In this document: positions 1 to 9,118 of the stretch, piece after piece | Numbering within the stretch: the first letter of the stretch is position 1 | Layout: every line of letters starts with the position of its first letter | Origin: CAVHXA01 sp963639765 | GTDB taxonomy: Bacteria; Bacillota; Clostridia; Oscillospirales; Oscillospiraceae | Assembly: GCA_963639765.1 (NCBI GenBank) | Contig: CAVHXA010000046.1 | Span: forward strand, 1 to 14,100 | DNA length: 14,100 bases | Direction of reading: 5' to 3' | Translations under genes and position numbers: made by a program | Notes under the pieces: model-generated | Databases searched by the model: none | Told to the model about the DNA's origin: nothing | What the model saw: only the letters and a program-made list of their open reading frames with translations

Positions 1-25
1 CCTTGCGGTGTACTGATTTTGGAAT

Positions 26-54
26 AATTAAAAGGTATGGCAAAATTAAAAGGT
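26..54. repeat. Short direct repeat downstream of hamB
   Basis: AATTAAAAGGT occurs twice, at 26-36 and 44-54 (period 18), just past the hamB stop codon on the minus strand. The first 59 bases hold no gene that I can support. No hairpin followed by a T-run is visible on the minus strand here, so the end of the defence transcript is not defined within the window. Confidence 0.5.
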
Positions 55-59
55 TAGGA

Positions 60-2732
60 CTATTCCACGAACAACTCCGGTGTATTGAAACGAATATCAG
101 GAATTTGTTGCACGACTTCATTGTCTCCGCAGTTTTCCAAGTCGTTTTTGACACGGACATTTCCTTCACCATCAACCGTAAAGTACTGTGGATGCGCTTT
201 AATGTAAGTTGCAGATTCACGAGAAAAACCATACCTCTGCAGTTGAATAGTGACTTCATTAGTAGTGCCATATTCAACATACTCGTACCAATTATTCCTG
301 TCAAGCGATTTTTCGCCGTGGACACGCTTGTATTCATTGGAAAAACGCAAAAAGTAATTTGAAATGCTGAATAAAATTACATTTTCTATTACTTCCAGCG
401 TATTGGCAAACACAATATTTCTATGCTCCAACGAATCTTTGCTGTAATACATCTTCGTATATCTGTTAATCCAAAACTTTTCCGGGTGCCTTTCTTGGTA
501 TTCCACTGCCCGCCGCATTATATAGTTCAGACCTTTGCCTTCCATCCATTGAACCAATATGACCGCATACCAGCGGAGTTTAGTGTAGTCACCATCCTCA
601 TCGCATTTTCCAAGAGTACTATACTCATACCGTTTCCAATCGAAAATTTCACCTAATCGGATAAGAAATTCAAGCACTTTATCAATGCTGAAACTACCAT
701 TCGACTCTGGCAATGGATAAGCGAATGTGGAATCTGCCGAAATAGCCGCACGCAATTTTCGGGTTTGGTCGAGCGAAATGTTTATGTCACTATCTATGAT
801 AGGGGTATATTGAGAAAAATTGCTCTTTATTTTTCCTTCGTCGCCTTCTTTCATGTACTTTCTGAATTCCTGCTGAATCAGACTGTCATTATCGTGCAGG
901 ATATCCTTCAGAAGAATAAGGCCAAACTTGCGCATCATGATGTATTCTTCTTCAGGTTGGTCATCGTTGTATTTATCAATAACCGAACTACCGCTTAATA
1001 GGGTTTCGATAATCCGCTTTTTGTGTTTTGGCTTCAAATCCTGAACCAAAGAAAGATGTTGATTTGGAATCCCAGATTTCAATTTATCAAGGAATACATC
1101 TTGTTTGTTATTTCGGGTTTCGTCGCTTATCATGAATACATTACCGGAGAGATTGTATTGTATTCGACCGACTCGGCCAATGAGGTTTCTAAAATCAACA
1201 TCTGTCATCTGCGCACGCCCACTGTAATAGCTTGTGATAAACAGATTGTCTGCAGGTAAATTAACACCTTCGACTAATGTGCTTGTGCAGAACATCGCCG
1301 TAATCTTTTCGTCTTTGAAGAGTTTTTCAATCCTCATACGAATGGTGGACGGCAGATAACCTATATGATATGCAATGCCTTGCTCCAAAAGCCCTGCCAA
1401 GAAATAATCCCTATGCACCTGATTACGAACGTCTCGTGCCAATTCTGCAAGTTCAGGATCAGTTTGTCTTTGAACCCCACCATCAATCTGTTTCCGTAAC
1501 CTTGCAAATGTAAGGGCAGCATTAATGGCTTTATCTTTGCTACTGAAATACGCAATCATCCTACTTGTTCGTTCATTGCTGTTTTTATAAAACAGTCCCA
1601 TAAGCGGGATGACGCCGTCGTCGGGATCGGCATTTATGGAGCAAATGTACTCCAAAGTTTTCAGATGGTCATTATATATGTAAATCTGTTTTGTTTTCAG
1701 GTTTACAAGAAACTTAAACTGAATCACCGGAGAGAACGCTGAAGCGATGGCATTCTGCTTATCATATTCGCCAGAAGCTAAAAGACTCAAATACTCCTGC
1801 GGATTGGGTATATTGGGTGACGCAAAGATAAATTTAGGTTTTGCGGTTCGTCTGCTTAATTCGTCCACAACTGAATAGTAAAATGGGGCTCTGCTGTTAC
1901 GCCCTGTCATTTTATGAGCCTCATCTATGAAGAGATAATCCAGCACGAAATCCGGTTTATCATTAAGCAGATAAAGCAACCGTTCCGGCGTCAGGACAAA
2001 AACGAAATTATGGTCGGGGTGGGTTTCTAAGGCCATATCATTGGCAGAAGAAACAACATGGTACTGATTTTCATCCAACAGGTTTTCGAGGTCATTTCGA
2101 ATGATTTCGCTTCGCACCTCATTTATCAAGGCTTTGGTTGGAACAATCAGAGCATAATTCTTCTTTTGCCCTGCCAATATCTGTTCTTTAATAAACATAC
2201 GCATGATAAACGACTTGCCCATCGATGTGGGTGCCGAATAGCTGAAACAGGCATCATCCAAATGCTCGTAAACCTTTCGCTGTTGCTGAAAAAACTTTTT
2301 TTCTGGAGCCGCAGGAACAGTAAGGTACAAGTCGCTCAAGGTGGAAAAGAGTTCATCCATCACAGTAGGCTCCACATACTGTGACTGCACAAGTTTTCTT
2401 CCCATAAAGTTCCCTGTACTTGTCAACACAGCCCCTGCGTAATAGTGTACAACTTCATCATCTGGGTATAAAGTAAGCAGCATGGTAATAATCTCATGTG
2501 CCCAAATTTTGTGAGAATCAGCTTTTTCTGCATGGGTTGATTTTGAAAGAAGATCCGCAAAGCGCAATGCGTCATCCACATTAATACCGCGAAGTTGTTT
2601 GATGTCGGTAATTTGGAGCACCGTAATCGCATAGTTGTAAAGAATATTCTTATACAGCTCATTTAGGTAATCATTCTCGTCAATCCCCTGGAAGAGGACA
2701 TCTCCGAGTCGCATCTTTTCGGGCTGGTTCAT
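60..2732 (-). CDS. hamB: Hachiman helicase subunit HamB (superfamily 2)
   Basis: An 890-residue helicase, the expected partner of the DUF1837 protein encoded just before it. Visible motifs in order: motif I APTSMGKS (167-174), Ia-like VPTKAL (197-202), LTPERL (247-252), motif II DEAH (270-273), a motif III position reading ASPN (304-307) rather than SAT, motif V TSTLVEGVNLPA (483-494) and motif VI NLIGRVGR (516-523). The pattern is Ski2-like. About 160 residues precede the helicase core and about 350 follow it. In Hachiman, HamB is reported to be the DNA-sensing helicase that restrains and releases the HamA nuclease. The ATG overlaps the hamA stop as ATGA, and AGGAGG lies 9 bases upstream, so the start is secure and translation is probably coupled. 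It is the last gene of the cluster and ends with TAG at 60-62. The helicase call is near certain; HamB rests on the hamA pairing. Confidence 0.9.
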   Translation of the reverse strand: MNQPEKMRLGDVLFQGIDENDYLNELYKNILYNYAITVLQITDIKQLRGINVDDALRFADLLSKSTHAEKADSHKIWAHEIITMLLTLYPDDEVVHYYAGAVLTSTGNFMGRKLVQSQYVEPTVMDELFSTLSDLYLTVPAAPEKKFFQQQRKVYEHLDDACFSYSAPTSMGKSFIMRMFIKEQILAGQKKNYALIVPTKALINEVRSEIIRNDLENLLDENQYHVVSSANDMALETHPDHNFVFVLTPERLLYLLNDKPDFVLDYLFIDEAHKMTGRNSRAPFYYSVVDELSRRTAKPKFIFASPNIPNPQEYLSLLASGEYDKQNAIASAFSPVIQFKFLVNLKTKQIYIYNDHLKTLEYICSINADPDDGVIPLMGLFYKNSNERTSRMIAYFSSKDKAINAALTFARLRKQIDGGVQRQTDPELAELARDVRNQVHRDYFLAGLLEQGIAYHIGYLPSTIRMRIEKLFKDEKITAMFCTSTLVEGVNLPADNLFITSYYSGRAQMTDVDFRNLIGRVGRIQYNLSGNVFMISDETRNNKQDVFLDKLKSGIPNQHLSLVQDLKPKHKKRIIETLLSGSSVIDKYNDDQPEEEYIMMRKFGLILLKDILHDNDSLIQQEFRKYMKEGDEGKIKSNFSQYTPIIDSDINISLDQTRKLRAAISADSTFAYPLPESNGSFSIDKVLEFLIRLGEIFDWKRYEYSTLGKCDEDGDYTKLRWYAVILVQWMEGKGLNYIMRRAVEYQERHPEKFWINRYTKMYYSKDSLEHRNIVFANTLEVIENVILFSISNYFLRFSNEYKRVHGEKSLDRNNWYEYVEYGTTNEVTIQLQRYGFSRESATYIKAHPQYFTVDGEGNVRVKNDLENCGDNEVVQQIPDIRFNTPELFVE

Positions 2733-3667
2733 ATCGGAGTTCCTCCTCTCAATACGGCATCCATAATTTGCGTTTTCTCCTGTTCGGCATCATTGAACGG
2801 GACGATATAGACATAAAACGAGTGTCCCGTTAATCCTGCTGCAGAAATTTTCTCCGAAATATAACCTGCATGCTCTCTAATATCGCAGAGCATTTTTTGC
2901 TCTGCAAGAGCCTCAAAATCATCGCCGCGCCCGGCAGGATTCAAACCCAATTGATACCCCAAGAAAACACCGTATGCCGTGTCATATGTTTCCGGCTTTC
3001 CCGGCTGCGGAATGAGAATATCACTAAGAAGCGCAACTTCTTCTTGGTCGAAGAACTGATCTAAGACCGTTTTCTGTACCATTAATATTTCGCGACTTTC
3101 ATGGGAGTCAATTTTACTTATTGTCTCAAACGCACGGTCGATAGCTGTTTTTACATCATCCACAATATTGGATGCGCCAAAAACCATTTGAAACTTTGTG
3201 TTTGGGGGCAAATCACTCGGTGATAGCAGGTGAATTCCTTTACACTCGCTACGGAATTGCGCCAGTTCTGTGTATAATTCCACACGGCTCATAAGTTTGG
3301 GCGCTTTCAATTTTTCCTCAAGAAACGCATATACGAGAATCTCGTCCAGCATATTTCCTGTTCCCTCGGCAGATGTGCCGCCGTTTTCGGCCATAATCCG
3401 CATTGCTTCGGATACGGCAGAATCGAGGTCATCATTTATGCGATAATTCTCAAGCTGCGCTCTGGAGAAAACATAACGTGCCAGGTTTCTACGCAAAAAG
3501 ACTTGCAAATTATCTGTCGACAATTTGTTTCCACGCATTGCGGTGTGGAAGAAACGGATGTGATTTGCTTTGGGCAGACCAAGTCCTTCGGAATGCTGGA
3601 CTTCTACAAAAACGCTGTCCAAGGTTAATCCACTATTTTTTATTGTCGATGAAATAGACTCGCTCAT
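2729..3667 (-). CDS. hamA: Hachiman nuclease subunit HamA (DUF1837)
   Basis: A 312-residue protein with the DUF1837/HamA pattern: a helix with acidic residues (MLDEILVYAFLEE, 106-118), then KAPKLMSRVEL (121-131), KGIHLL (143-148) and FQMVFGASNIVDD (159-171) followed by a long helix. HamA is the effector of Hachiman. Published work describes a PD-(D/E)XK-type DNase that degrades DNA once HamB releases it. As I remember the family, the core lysine sits two residues after the glutamate of the VEL strand and an aspartate precedes GIH. Here these positions read Y132 and K143, so the active site may be atypical. The ATG is preceded by GGAGGA 8 bases upstream. The gene begins 33 bases after the hsdR stop and overlaps hamB by 4 bases. 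A complete protein of usual length is likely. The family call is firm; activity is unproven. Confidence 0.85.
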   Translation of the reverse strand: MSESISSTIKNSGLTLDSVFVEVQHSEGLGLPKANHIRFFHTAMRGNKLSTDNLQVFLRRNLARYVFSRAQLENYRINDDLDSAVSEAMRIMAENGGTSAEGTGNMLDEILVYAFLEEKLKAPKLMSRVELYTELAQFRSECKGIHLLSPSDLPPNTKFQMVFGASNIVDDVKTAIDRAFETISKIDSHESREILMVQKTVLDQFFDQEEVALLSDILIPQPGKPETYDTAYGVFLGYQLGLNPAGRGDDFEALAEQKMLCDIREHAGYISEKISAAGLTGHSFYVYIVPFNDAEQEKTQIMDAVLRGGTPI

Positions 3668-3700
3668 TCTTTCGGTCCTCCAATCTGCCGTATAATATAA

Positions 3701-6688
3701 TTAGTTTTCGTTTGAAGCTGTATCTGACCCGGGAACTTCATAAGGCTTTCCGTCCTTGTTGTAGGTCAGATTAAATACAAGATCGGACAGCCATTTCTTA
3801 AACGATGGATTGTCCTGAAACTGTTTGAACAGCTCCATATTGTCCGCCATAATTGAAAAGATGACCTGTTGCAGCGCACGTTCGCTTTCCAAGCGCGCAC
3901 TCTGCTCATCAGAGTTTCTCATGGCATTCTGATATTTTTCGTCCTTAGACACCATAGCCGGTATCTCAAGAATCTGTCGCCGAACATTGTCTGCGTCATT
4001 CCAGTTTATGTTTCCAAACATATCATTAAAGTTGGACAGAATAACGGACAACAGATCCATTTCCGGCTCGACGATATGCCCGACCTTTCCCGCCGGTACG
4101 GGAGCCACCTCCGTATCGGCATCTTCCAGGCGAATGGACATGACCTCACGCGCCTCGTTGCGGTAACTTTCGAGGTCAATCGTTTCAAGAATGCCCTGCG
4201 AAAGATCGTCCTCTCGCGGAGACGGCAGCTTTGGTATCAGCAAATTAAGGAAAATGGATAGCCGCTCCCAGTCAGCATTACCATACGGTAAGATCGCTCC
4301 GAGAAAGCCATAGGTTCGCACAAACGCCTTTGCTGCGCTCTTAAATTTAATCTGATCATCCGTGTCAAGCTGCTTGTAAACGGCAGTACAGGCATCCAAT
4401 GTGGGATCAAGTTTGTCGCGATCCGCTCCATCCAGGTACAAGTTGACAAGCCGCTCGACATCTTCGTTGGAGAACACCTGGTATCCATCCATCGTTGCAA
4501 CAAGGTCGTACAGCTTATTCGGATCGGTTTCGCCGGACAGAATCGTGGTGCGATAGTAGCGGGAAAATGATTCTTGAATCATCTCCGGCTTGTTTGCAAA
4601 GTCCAAAACGAAGGTATCGTACTTTTTCGGGCAGCAGCGGTTCAAGCGGGAGAGCGTCTGTACCGCCTTGATGTCATAGAGCATTTTGTCCACATACATG
4701 GTGTGGAGCAGCGGCTCGTCAAAGCCCGTCTGGAACATATCCGCAACGACGAGAATACGGTATGGGTCTTTCTTGAATTCTTTCGGAATCTTAGCATCTG
4801 GAAAGCCATTCAGCCCTGCCGATGTCAGCGGCGGTTCCTGTCCTTGATACTTGTTCTCACCAGAAAAGGCGATAATCGTCTTATACGGGCTGTGCCTGTC
4901 CGCAAGGCATTTATTGATGGCGTAATAATATTCGATACAGCGAGGAATGCTGGATGTCACGACCATAGCACGCGCCTGCCCTCCGATTTTACCCTTTGCA
5001 ATGACCTGCTCGTGAAAATGGTCTACCATCATAGCCGCTTTCTTGGCGATGGTATAACTGTCGCTTTCCACAAAGTTGCGCAATTTCTTCTGCGCCCGCT
5101 TCTTATCAAACATCGGATCGTCCTCGACCGTCTTCATCAGCTTATAGAAGCTGTCGATGGGTGTATAGTATTGCAGCACATCCAGAATGAAGCCCTCCTG
5201 GATTGCCTGTTTCATCGTATACACATGGAAAGGTCTATGCTTGATATCGTCGCCATCCTGATACGGAACACCGAAGGTTTCCAGTGTTTTGTTCTTCGGA
5301 GTGGCGGTAAACGCAAAGTAGCTTGCATTGTTCAGCAGTTTGCGCCCTTCCATCATGGCGTTGATCTTATCCTCGTTATCCATCTCGTCATCGGAAGCAA
5401 GGCCGGAAAGTGCAAGGTTCATCTGCGCAGAGTTCCTTCCGCTCTGTCCCGAATGAGCCTCATCAATGATAATAGCGAAATGGTTATCCTTGTGTTCTGC
5501 TCCGATTTGCGGAACGATGTACGGGAATTTCTCAATCGTGGTGACGATAATACGCTTTCCGTCCGTGATGGCCTTCGTAAGGTCGCCTGAGTGCTCTGCC
5601 CAAGCGACCGTGTTGCCGACCTGCATAAACTGCTTGATCGTATCCCGAATTTGCTTATCGAGAATCCGGCGGTCAGTGACTACGATAACGGAATCCAACA
5701 TCGGACGGCCGTCCTGCTCAAGTCCGATGAGCTGATGAGCAAGCCATGCGATAGAGTTGGATTTACCGCTGCCTGCGCTGTGCTGAATGAGATACTTTTT
5801 CCCGACGCCATTTGTTTTTACGTCGGCAAGCAGCTTCGTTACAACATCGAGCTGATGATAACGAGGGAAAATTTGCTTTTCCTTTTTCTTCTTGGTATCT
5901 TCATCTACCTCAACAACGACCTGCGCGTAGTTTTCTATAATCAGCGTCAGCTTTTCCTTGGTGAGGATATCCTTCCAAAGATAATCGGTCATAAGACCAT
6001 CGGGATTCGGTGGGTTACCCGCTCCGTCATTACAGCCTTTGTCAAAGGGCAGAAACCAGCTGTCTTGTCCGGCAAGTTTCGTGCAGAACTTGATGCGGGC
6101 ATCGTCAACAGCGAAATGCACCATGCAGCGTTTGAAGGTAAAAAGCGGCTCGCGGGGATCGCGGTCATCTTTGTACTGCTGCACAGCATCGTCCACATTT
6201 TGCTTTGTGAGCTGGTTTTTCAACTCAAAGGTGATAACAGGCAGACCGTTTATAAAAACGCACATATCAAGAGCCAGCTTCCCGGCATCCTGCGCATAGC
6301 GGAGCTGACGGGTAACGCTGAAAATATTCTTCTCAAACATCTCCCGTGCCTTGACATTGTTCTCGGTTGGCGTCAGATAGAACATGATGAGGTCGACCGG
6401 ATACACCTTGATGCCGTTGCGGAGTACATCAATAATACCGCGCTTTGCGATTTCGCCTTGCAAACGGTTCAGAAATTGGCGCTTTTTCTGCTCGGACTTG
6501 AACACGCCCAGCTTGTCCATTTGCTCCGGCTGTGTATCTTGCAGAAAACGGAACAGTCGAGTTTCATCTATGGCGTACTCTTTATTATAATCGGCGTTGG
6601 AGCCTTCTTCATAGCCGTTGTGCTCAACAAGCCATTTTACAATCAGGGATTCGAGACCGCTTTCTCTTGTATTTGTAAAATCAGCCAT
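3701..6688 (-). CDS. hsdR: Type I restriction enzyme R subunit HsdR
   Basis: 995 residues from the chosen ATG, the usual size for HsdR. It is the ATP-dependent translocase and endonuclease of the Type I complex and cuts DNA away from an unmethylated site. Visible in order: the nuclease core with D141 and ELK (155-157) in a PD-(D/E)XK arrangement, followed by the QxxxY-like QQYKD; Walker A AGSGKS (305-310); DEAH (409-412); TATP motif III (461-464); and the motif VI region QTLSRLNRCCP in the second RecA lobe. The ORF extends 24 codons further upstream into a basic, unlikely N-terminus overlapping rhuM. I start it at the ATG at 6688 because AGGAGG (6695-6700) lies 6 bases upstream and homologues begin near this residue. 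One base separates it from the rhuM stop. All key catalytic residues look intact, so the subunit is probably functional. Confidence 0.96.
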   Translation of the reverse strand: MADFTNTRESGLESLIVKWLVEHNGYEEGSNADYNKEYAIDETRLFRFLQDTQPEQMDKLGVFKSEQKKRQFLNRLQGEIAKRGIIDVLRNGIKVYPVDLIMFYLTPTENNVKAREMFEKNIFSVTRQLRYAQDAGKLALDMCVFINGLPVITFELKNQLTKQNVDDAVQQYKDDRDPREPLFTFKRCMVHFAVDDARIKFCTKLAGQDSWFLPFDKGCNDGAGNPPNPDGLMTDYLWKDILTKEKLTLIIENYAQVVVEVDEDTKKKKEKQIFPRYHQLDVVTKLLADVKTNGVGKKYLIQHSAGSGKSNSIAWLAHQLIGLEQDGRPMLDSVIVVTDRRILDKQIRDTIKQFMQVGNTVAWAEHSGDLTKAITDGKRIIVTTIEKFPYIVPQIGAEHKDNHFAIIIDEAHSGQSGRNSAQMNLALSGLASDDEMDNEDKINAMMEGRKLLNNASYFAFTATPKNKTLETFGVPYQDGDDIKHRPFHVYTMKQAIQEGFILDVLQYYTPIDSFYKLMKTVEDDPMFDKKRAQKKLRNFVESDSYTIAKKAAMMVDHFHEQVIAKGKIGGQARAMVVTSSIPRCIEYYYAINKCLADRHSPYKTIIAFSGENKYQGQEPPLTSAGLNGFPDAKIPKEFKKDPYRILVVADMFQTGFDEPLLHTMYVDKMLYDIKAVQTLSRLNRCCPKKYDTFVLDFANKPEMIQESFSRYYRTTILSGETDPNKLYDLVATMDGYQVFSNEDVERLVNLYLDGADRDKLDPTLDACTAVYKQLDTDDQIKFKSAAKAFVRTYGFLGAILPYGNADWERLSIFLNLLIPKLPSPREDDLSQGILETIDLESYRNEAREVMSIRLEDADTEVAPVPAGKVGHIVEPEMDLLSVILSNFNDMFGNINWNDADNVRRQILEIPAMVSKDEKYQNAMRNSDEQSARLESERALQQVIFSIMADNMELFKQFQDNPSFKKWLSDLVFNLTYNKDGKPYEVPGSDTASNEN

Positions 6689-6689
6689 G

Positions 6690-7724
6690 TTAATCCTCCT
6701 TCGCTTTTTTCTTTGCCGTCTTTTCGACCTCTTTGATTGTTTGCAGATATGCCTCCTCAACGGGAGAAAGGTTCTGCACCAGGAAACGCTGATACTCCCG
6801 GTTAGCCTTGTCCATTGCCTGCTTGTGGCTCACCTTGCCGGCACCAACCAGCACCTGCTCACCGGTGGAGGAAAGAACGCTGTCCAGATGCTCCACATAG
6901 TCACTCATGTACATGGGACGGTGGCGCATCGCCTGCACCTCGGCAAAGTCGAAATATCCGGAGACGATACCGTTTAGTATCCGCAGCTCTTCCTCTGTCA
7001 GATAGTTCTTGGCAATGCCGATGTCCTTCGCCGTCGGGAAATCGCCGGAGAATGCAGTCAGCCCCATGAACGGCTTGTCTGCGTCGGCACGCTCGTAGAT
7101 TACTTCTGCCGCCGTATGACCGTGCGCGGCAAAGTGCAGCTTGTTTTGTACCATCTTGAAGAATGCCACGGATTCCGCGCTTTTCGGGTCATAGTCTACG
7201 CTGGTGGCATACAGGTCAAGCACCTGCCGATACATGACCTTTTCAGAAGAACGGATATCCCGGATACGGTCGAGCAGCTCTTTCCAGTAATTGCCGCCGC
7301 CGAGATTCTTCAGCCGCTCGTCGTCCATCGTGAAGCCCTTGACCATGTATTCCTTCAACCGTTCGGTTGCCCAGCGGCGAAAATTGGTGGCGATCATTGA
7401 TTTTACGCGGTATCCGAGGGAGATTATCATGTCCAGGTTGTAATACGGAATCTCTCTTGTGACCTGTCTACTTCCCTCGGTTCGAACCTGTCGGAATTTC
7501 CGACAGGTTGAGGCTTCGTCCAGTTCGCCCTCCTCGTAGATGTGCTGAATGTGCTCCACAATATTGGTGCGGGAGGACTGAAACAGCTCTGCCATTTGCT
7601 GTTGGGTCAGCCACACGGTTTCATCCACAAAGCGGACGTCGATTTTCGTATCGCCATCTTCCGTCTGGTAGATAATGATGTCGCCCTGATTTTCATCGGG
7701 AACAAGTTTTTTCTCATCAGCCAC
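6690..7724 (-). CDS. rhuM: RhuM-family protein
   Basis: About 344 residues, related to RhuM, first named from Salmonella pathogenicity island 3. Its biochemical role is not established. Visible parts: an N-terminal segment with a helix-turn-helix look (VWLTQQQMAELFQSSRTNIVEHI, 39-61 in the longer reading), then the family block YYNLDMIISLGYRVKS (96-111), a central acidic and basic helical stretch, and a C-terminal block with HGHTAAEVIYERADADKP (203-220). It ends in a Lys-rich tail. A TTG at 7730 would extend the frame by two residues, but AGGAGG (7732-7737) lies one base from it. The GTG at 7724 has 7-base spacing and is preferred. The gene sits between hsdS and hsdR with 2-base and 1-base gaps, so it is co-translated with the restriction system. 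A DNA-binding accessory or a defence effector are both possible. Confidence 0.88.
   Translation of the reverse strand: MADEKKLVPDENQGDIIIYQTEDGDTKIDVRFVDETVWLTQQQMAELFQSSRTNIVEHIQHIYEEGELDEASTCRKFRQVRTEGSRQVTREIPYYNLDMIISLGYRVKSMIATNFRRWATERLKEYMVKGFTMDDERLKNLGGGNYWKELLDRIRDIRSSEKVMYRQVLDLYATSVDYDPKSAESVAFFKMVQNKLHFAAHGHTAAEVIYERADADKPFMGLTAFSGDFPTAKDIGIAKNYLTEEELRILNGIVSGYFDFAEVQAMRHRPMYMSDYVEHLDSVLSSTGEQVLVGAGKVSHKQAMDKANREYQRFLVQNLSPVEEAYLQTIKEVEKTAKKKAKED
7485..7509. repeat. Perfect 12-base inverted repeat inside rhuM
   Basis: AACCTGTCGGAA (7485-7496), one central T, then TTCCGACAGGTT (7498-7509): a 25-base perfect palindrome within coding sequence. It encodes the TCRKFRQV region of RhuM, between the helix-turn-helix and the YYNLD block. 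A further partial copy, ACCTGTC, lies at 7462-7468. It would form a strong hairpin in the mRNA. Confidence 0.85.
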
Positions 7725-7726
7725 GC

Positions 7727-9118
7727 TCAATCCTCCTGTTCCTCAATTTCTTCTTCGCCGCCGTCCTCGTTCTCCGCATCAGTGTCTTCATCCGCAAACT
7801 CGTATTCCGGGATTTCTATGCCGCGAACATCGATCTTGCCGGCGACGGTGTCAGCAACAAGGCGAATTTTCAAATCCTGCAAATTTGATATTTTTCCTTC
7901 CATCTTCGCAATGGCGGCGTCAATCTTTGCGCACACATCATCAAGATAATGGACGATTTCTTCCTGTTCATCAGCAGGCGGTACTAAGATGAATACATCT
8001 TTCAGCATTTTCTGCGTAATGCTGTATACTTTGACCCCATTAACCTTCTTGCGAATCTGATAACGCCAAGTAGGCGACTTAAACAGATAAGCAAGGTATT
8101 TGTTATTTGTCGAGCCATCGGGATGAGCAATGATTGAATGATACCCGGCAAATATGGTGTCATCCCAATCGATATAAGCACAGTTCCCGCAACCTGTCAC
8201 ATCTTCAGACGTATCGGCAAAAATGAAATCGCCTTTTTCGACAAGGCAGCTTTGATTCGTGGTCAGATAGGACTCATTCACATATCTGAGAAGTTCTTTG
8301 TTAAGGCCAACTCCTGAGTTCTTCTTGGAGTGAACCTGTCCGTAGCTGATTACTGCTATGCCGGTTTCTTCAAGGTTTGCCTTCGTGATGGAGAGACCTT
8401 TTCGGAAAGAGAACGATTCTCTTATGCGCTGAATCTGCCAATGCTCCGGGTAATCGATATCCCAACGAATGTCATCATTGCGGACAAGTGAGCCTTTACG
8501 CATACCTTTAACAGCCACCTCGTCAATTCGACGCTGTTTCATTTCATCCAGCAGCGCAATCTGATGTCGATAATTGGAAATCAGCTTATTGATGCTCGAA
8601 ACCTTCCAATCCAGAAATCGCACAATCTGATCCTGCTCCTCGCGGGGCGGGACAGGCAATTGAATGGTTAAAAACACATCCGGATACAGCCTTAATCTGG
8701 ACGGTCTTATTCCAGTTGAAAGAGAATGATAAACATCTACCAGTCGACGCTCTCTCAAGAGCATATCAAGATAGCGTGAATTAAATATATCCGACTTCTG
8801 CCGATACACATTGTATGCCGGACTGACCACACCTGCATATTTTGATACCCCAATAGCCCCTTGCCATGTCCACATGGTGTTTGCGGCGATATCCCCAATT
8901 TTGCAGAGCTTATATCCAACCAAAGATTCGGCTTGAAACATCGTTACATTTTTCTGACTACGAGGTGTTATTCCGGTAATATGAGAAACAGAGAGCAATT
9001 CTTCCTTTCCGTCCTTTGAACGCTCATCTATCTCTTGAAATAATTGTTTTCCGCGGATAAGTGGCCATCGTGCTGGATAACTTCGCTTATCAGCAGGATT
9101 GAATAAATTTGTACTCAT
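7727..9118 (-). CDS. hsdS: Type I specificity subunit HsdS
   Basis: A 463-residue DNA-recognition subunit. It has the classic two-repeat layout: target recognition domain 1 (about 1-150), conserved region 1 LPVPPREEQDQIVRFLD (154-170) followed by a long helix, target recognition domain 2 (about 225-375), and conserved region 2 LVPPADEQEEIVHYLD (378-393) with a second long helix. Each domain reads half of a bipartite site; the site cannot be predicted from sequence by eye. The C-terminus ends in a very acidic tail, about residues 438-463, which is unusual. The ATG overlaps the hsdM stop as ATGA, and the stop lies two bases from the chosen rhuM start. The conserved regions look intact and both domains are full length. 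No inverted-repeat recombination sites or second hsdS are seen, so phase-variable shuffling is not indicated here. Confidence 0.95.
   Translation of the reverse strand: MSTNLFNPADKRSYPARWPLIRGKQLFQEIDERSKDGKEELLSVSHITGITPRSQKNVTMFQAESLVGYKLCKIGDIAANTMWTWQGAIGVSKYAGVVSPAYNVYRQKSDIFNSRYLDMLLRERRLVDVYHSLSTGIRPSRLRLYPDVFLTIQLPVPPREEQDQIVRFLDWKVSSINKLISNYRHQIALLDEMKQRRIDEVAVKGMRKGSLVRNDDIRWDIDYPEHWQIQRIRESFSFRKGLSITKANLEETGIAVISYGQVHSKKNSGVGLNKELLRYVNESYLTTNQSCLVEKGDFIFADTSEDVTGCGNCAYIDWDDTIFAGYHSIIAHPDGSTNNKYLAYLFKSPTWRYQIRKKVNGVKVYSITQKMLKDVFILVPPADEQEEIVHYLDDVCAKIDAAIAKMEGKISNLQDLKIRLVADTVAGKIDVRGIEIPEYEFADEDTDAENEDGGEEEIEEQED

Noticed and set aside
1..27. A plus-strand frame ending PCGVLILE at a TAA, as if a convergent gene ended here
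   Set aside because: Eight codons only, with no supporting context.
3685..3700. TATAATATAA-like sequence between hsdR and hamA as a hamA promoter
   Set aside because: The good match is on the plus strand. The minus-strand reading lacks a convincing -35 at 16-18 bases, so read-through from hsdR is simpler.
4574..6736. Long plus-strand open frames (338 and 381 residues) opposite hsdR
   Set aside because: Antisense shadows of hsdR. They have no ribosome binding sites or recognisable domains and lie fully inside a well-supported gene.
6689..6760. 24-codon N-terminal extension of HsdR
   Set aside because: It is highly basic, overlaps the end of rhuM, and lies upstream of the AGGAGG that serves the ATG at 6688.
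7727..9118. Phase-variable hsdS shuffling
   Set aside because: Only one hsdS is present and no inverted copies of its domains or a recombinase gene are visible. The internal similarity of the two conserved regions is normal for HsdS.
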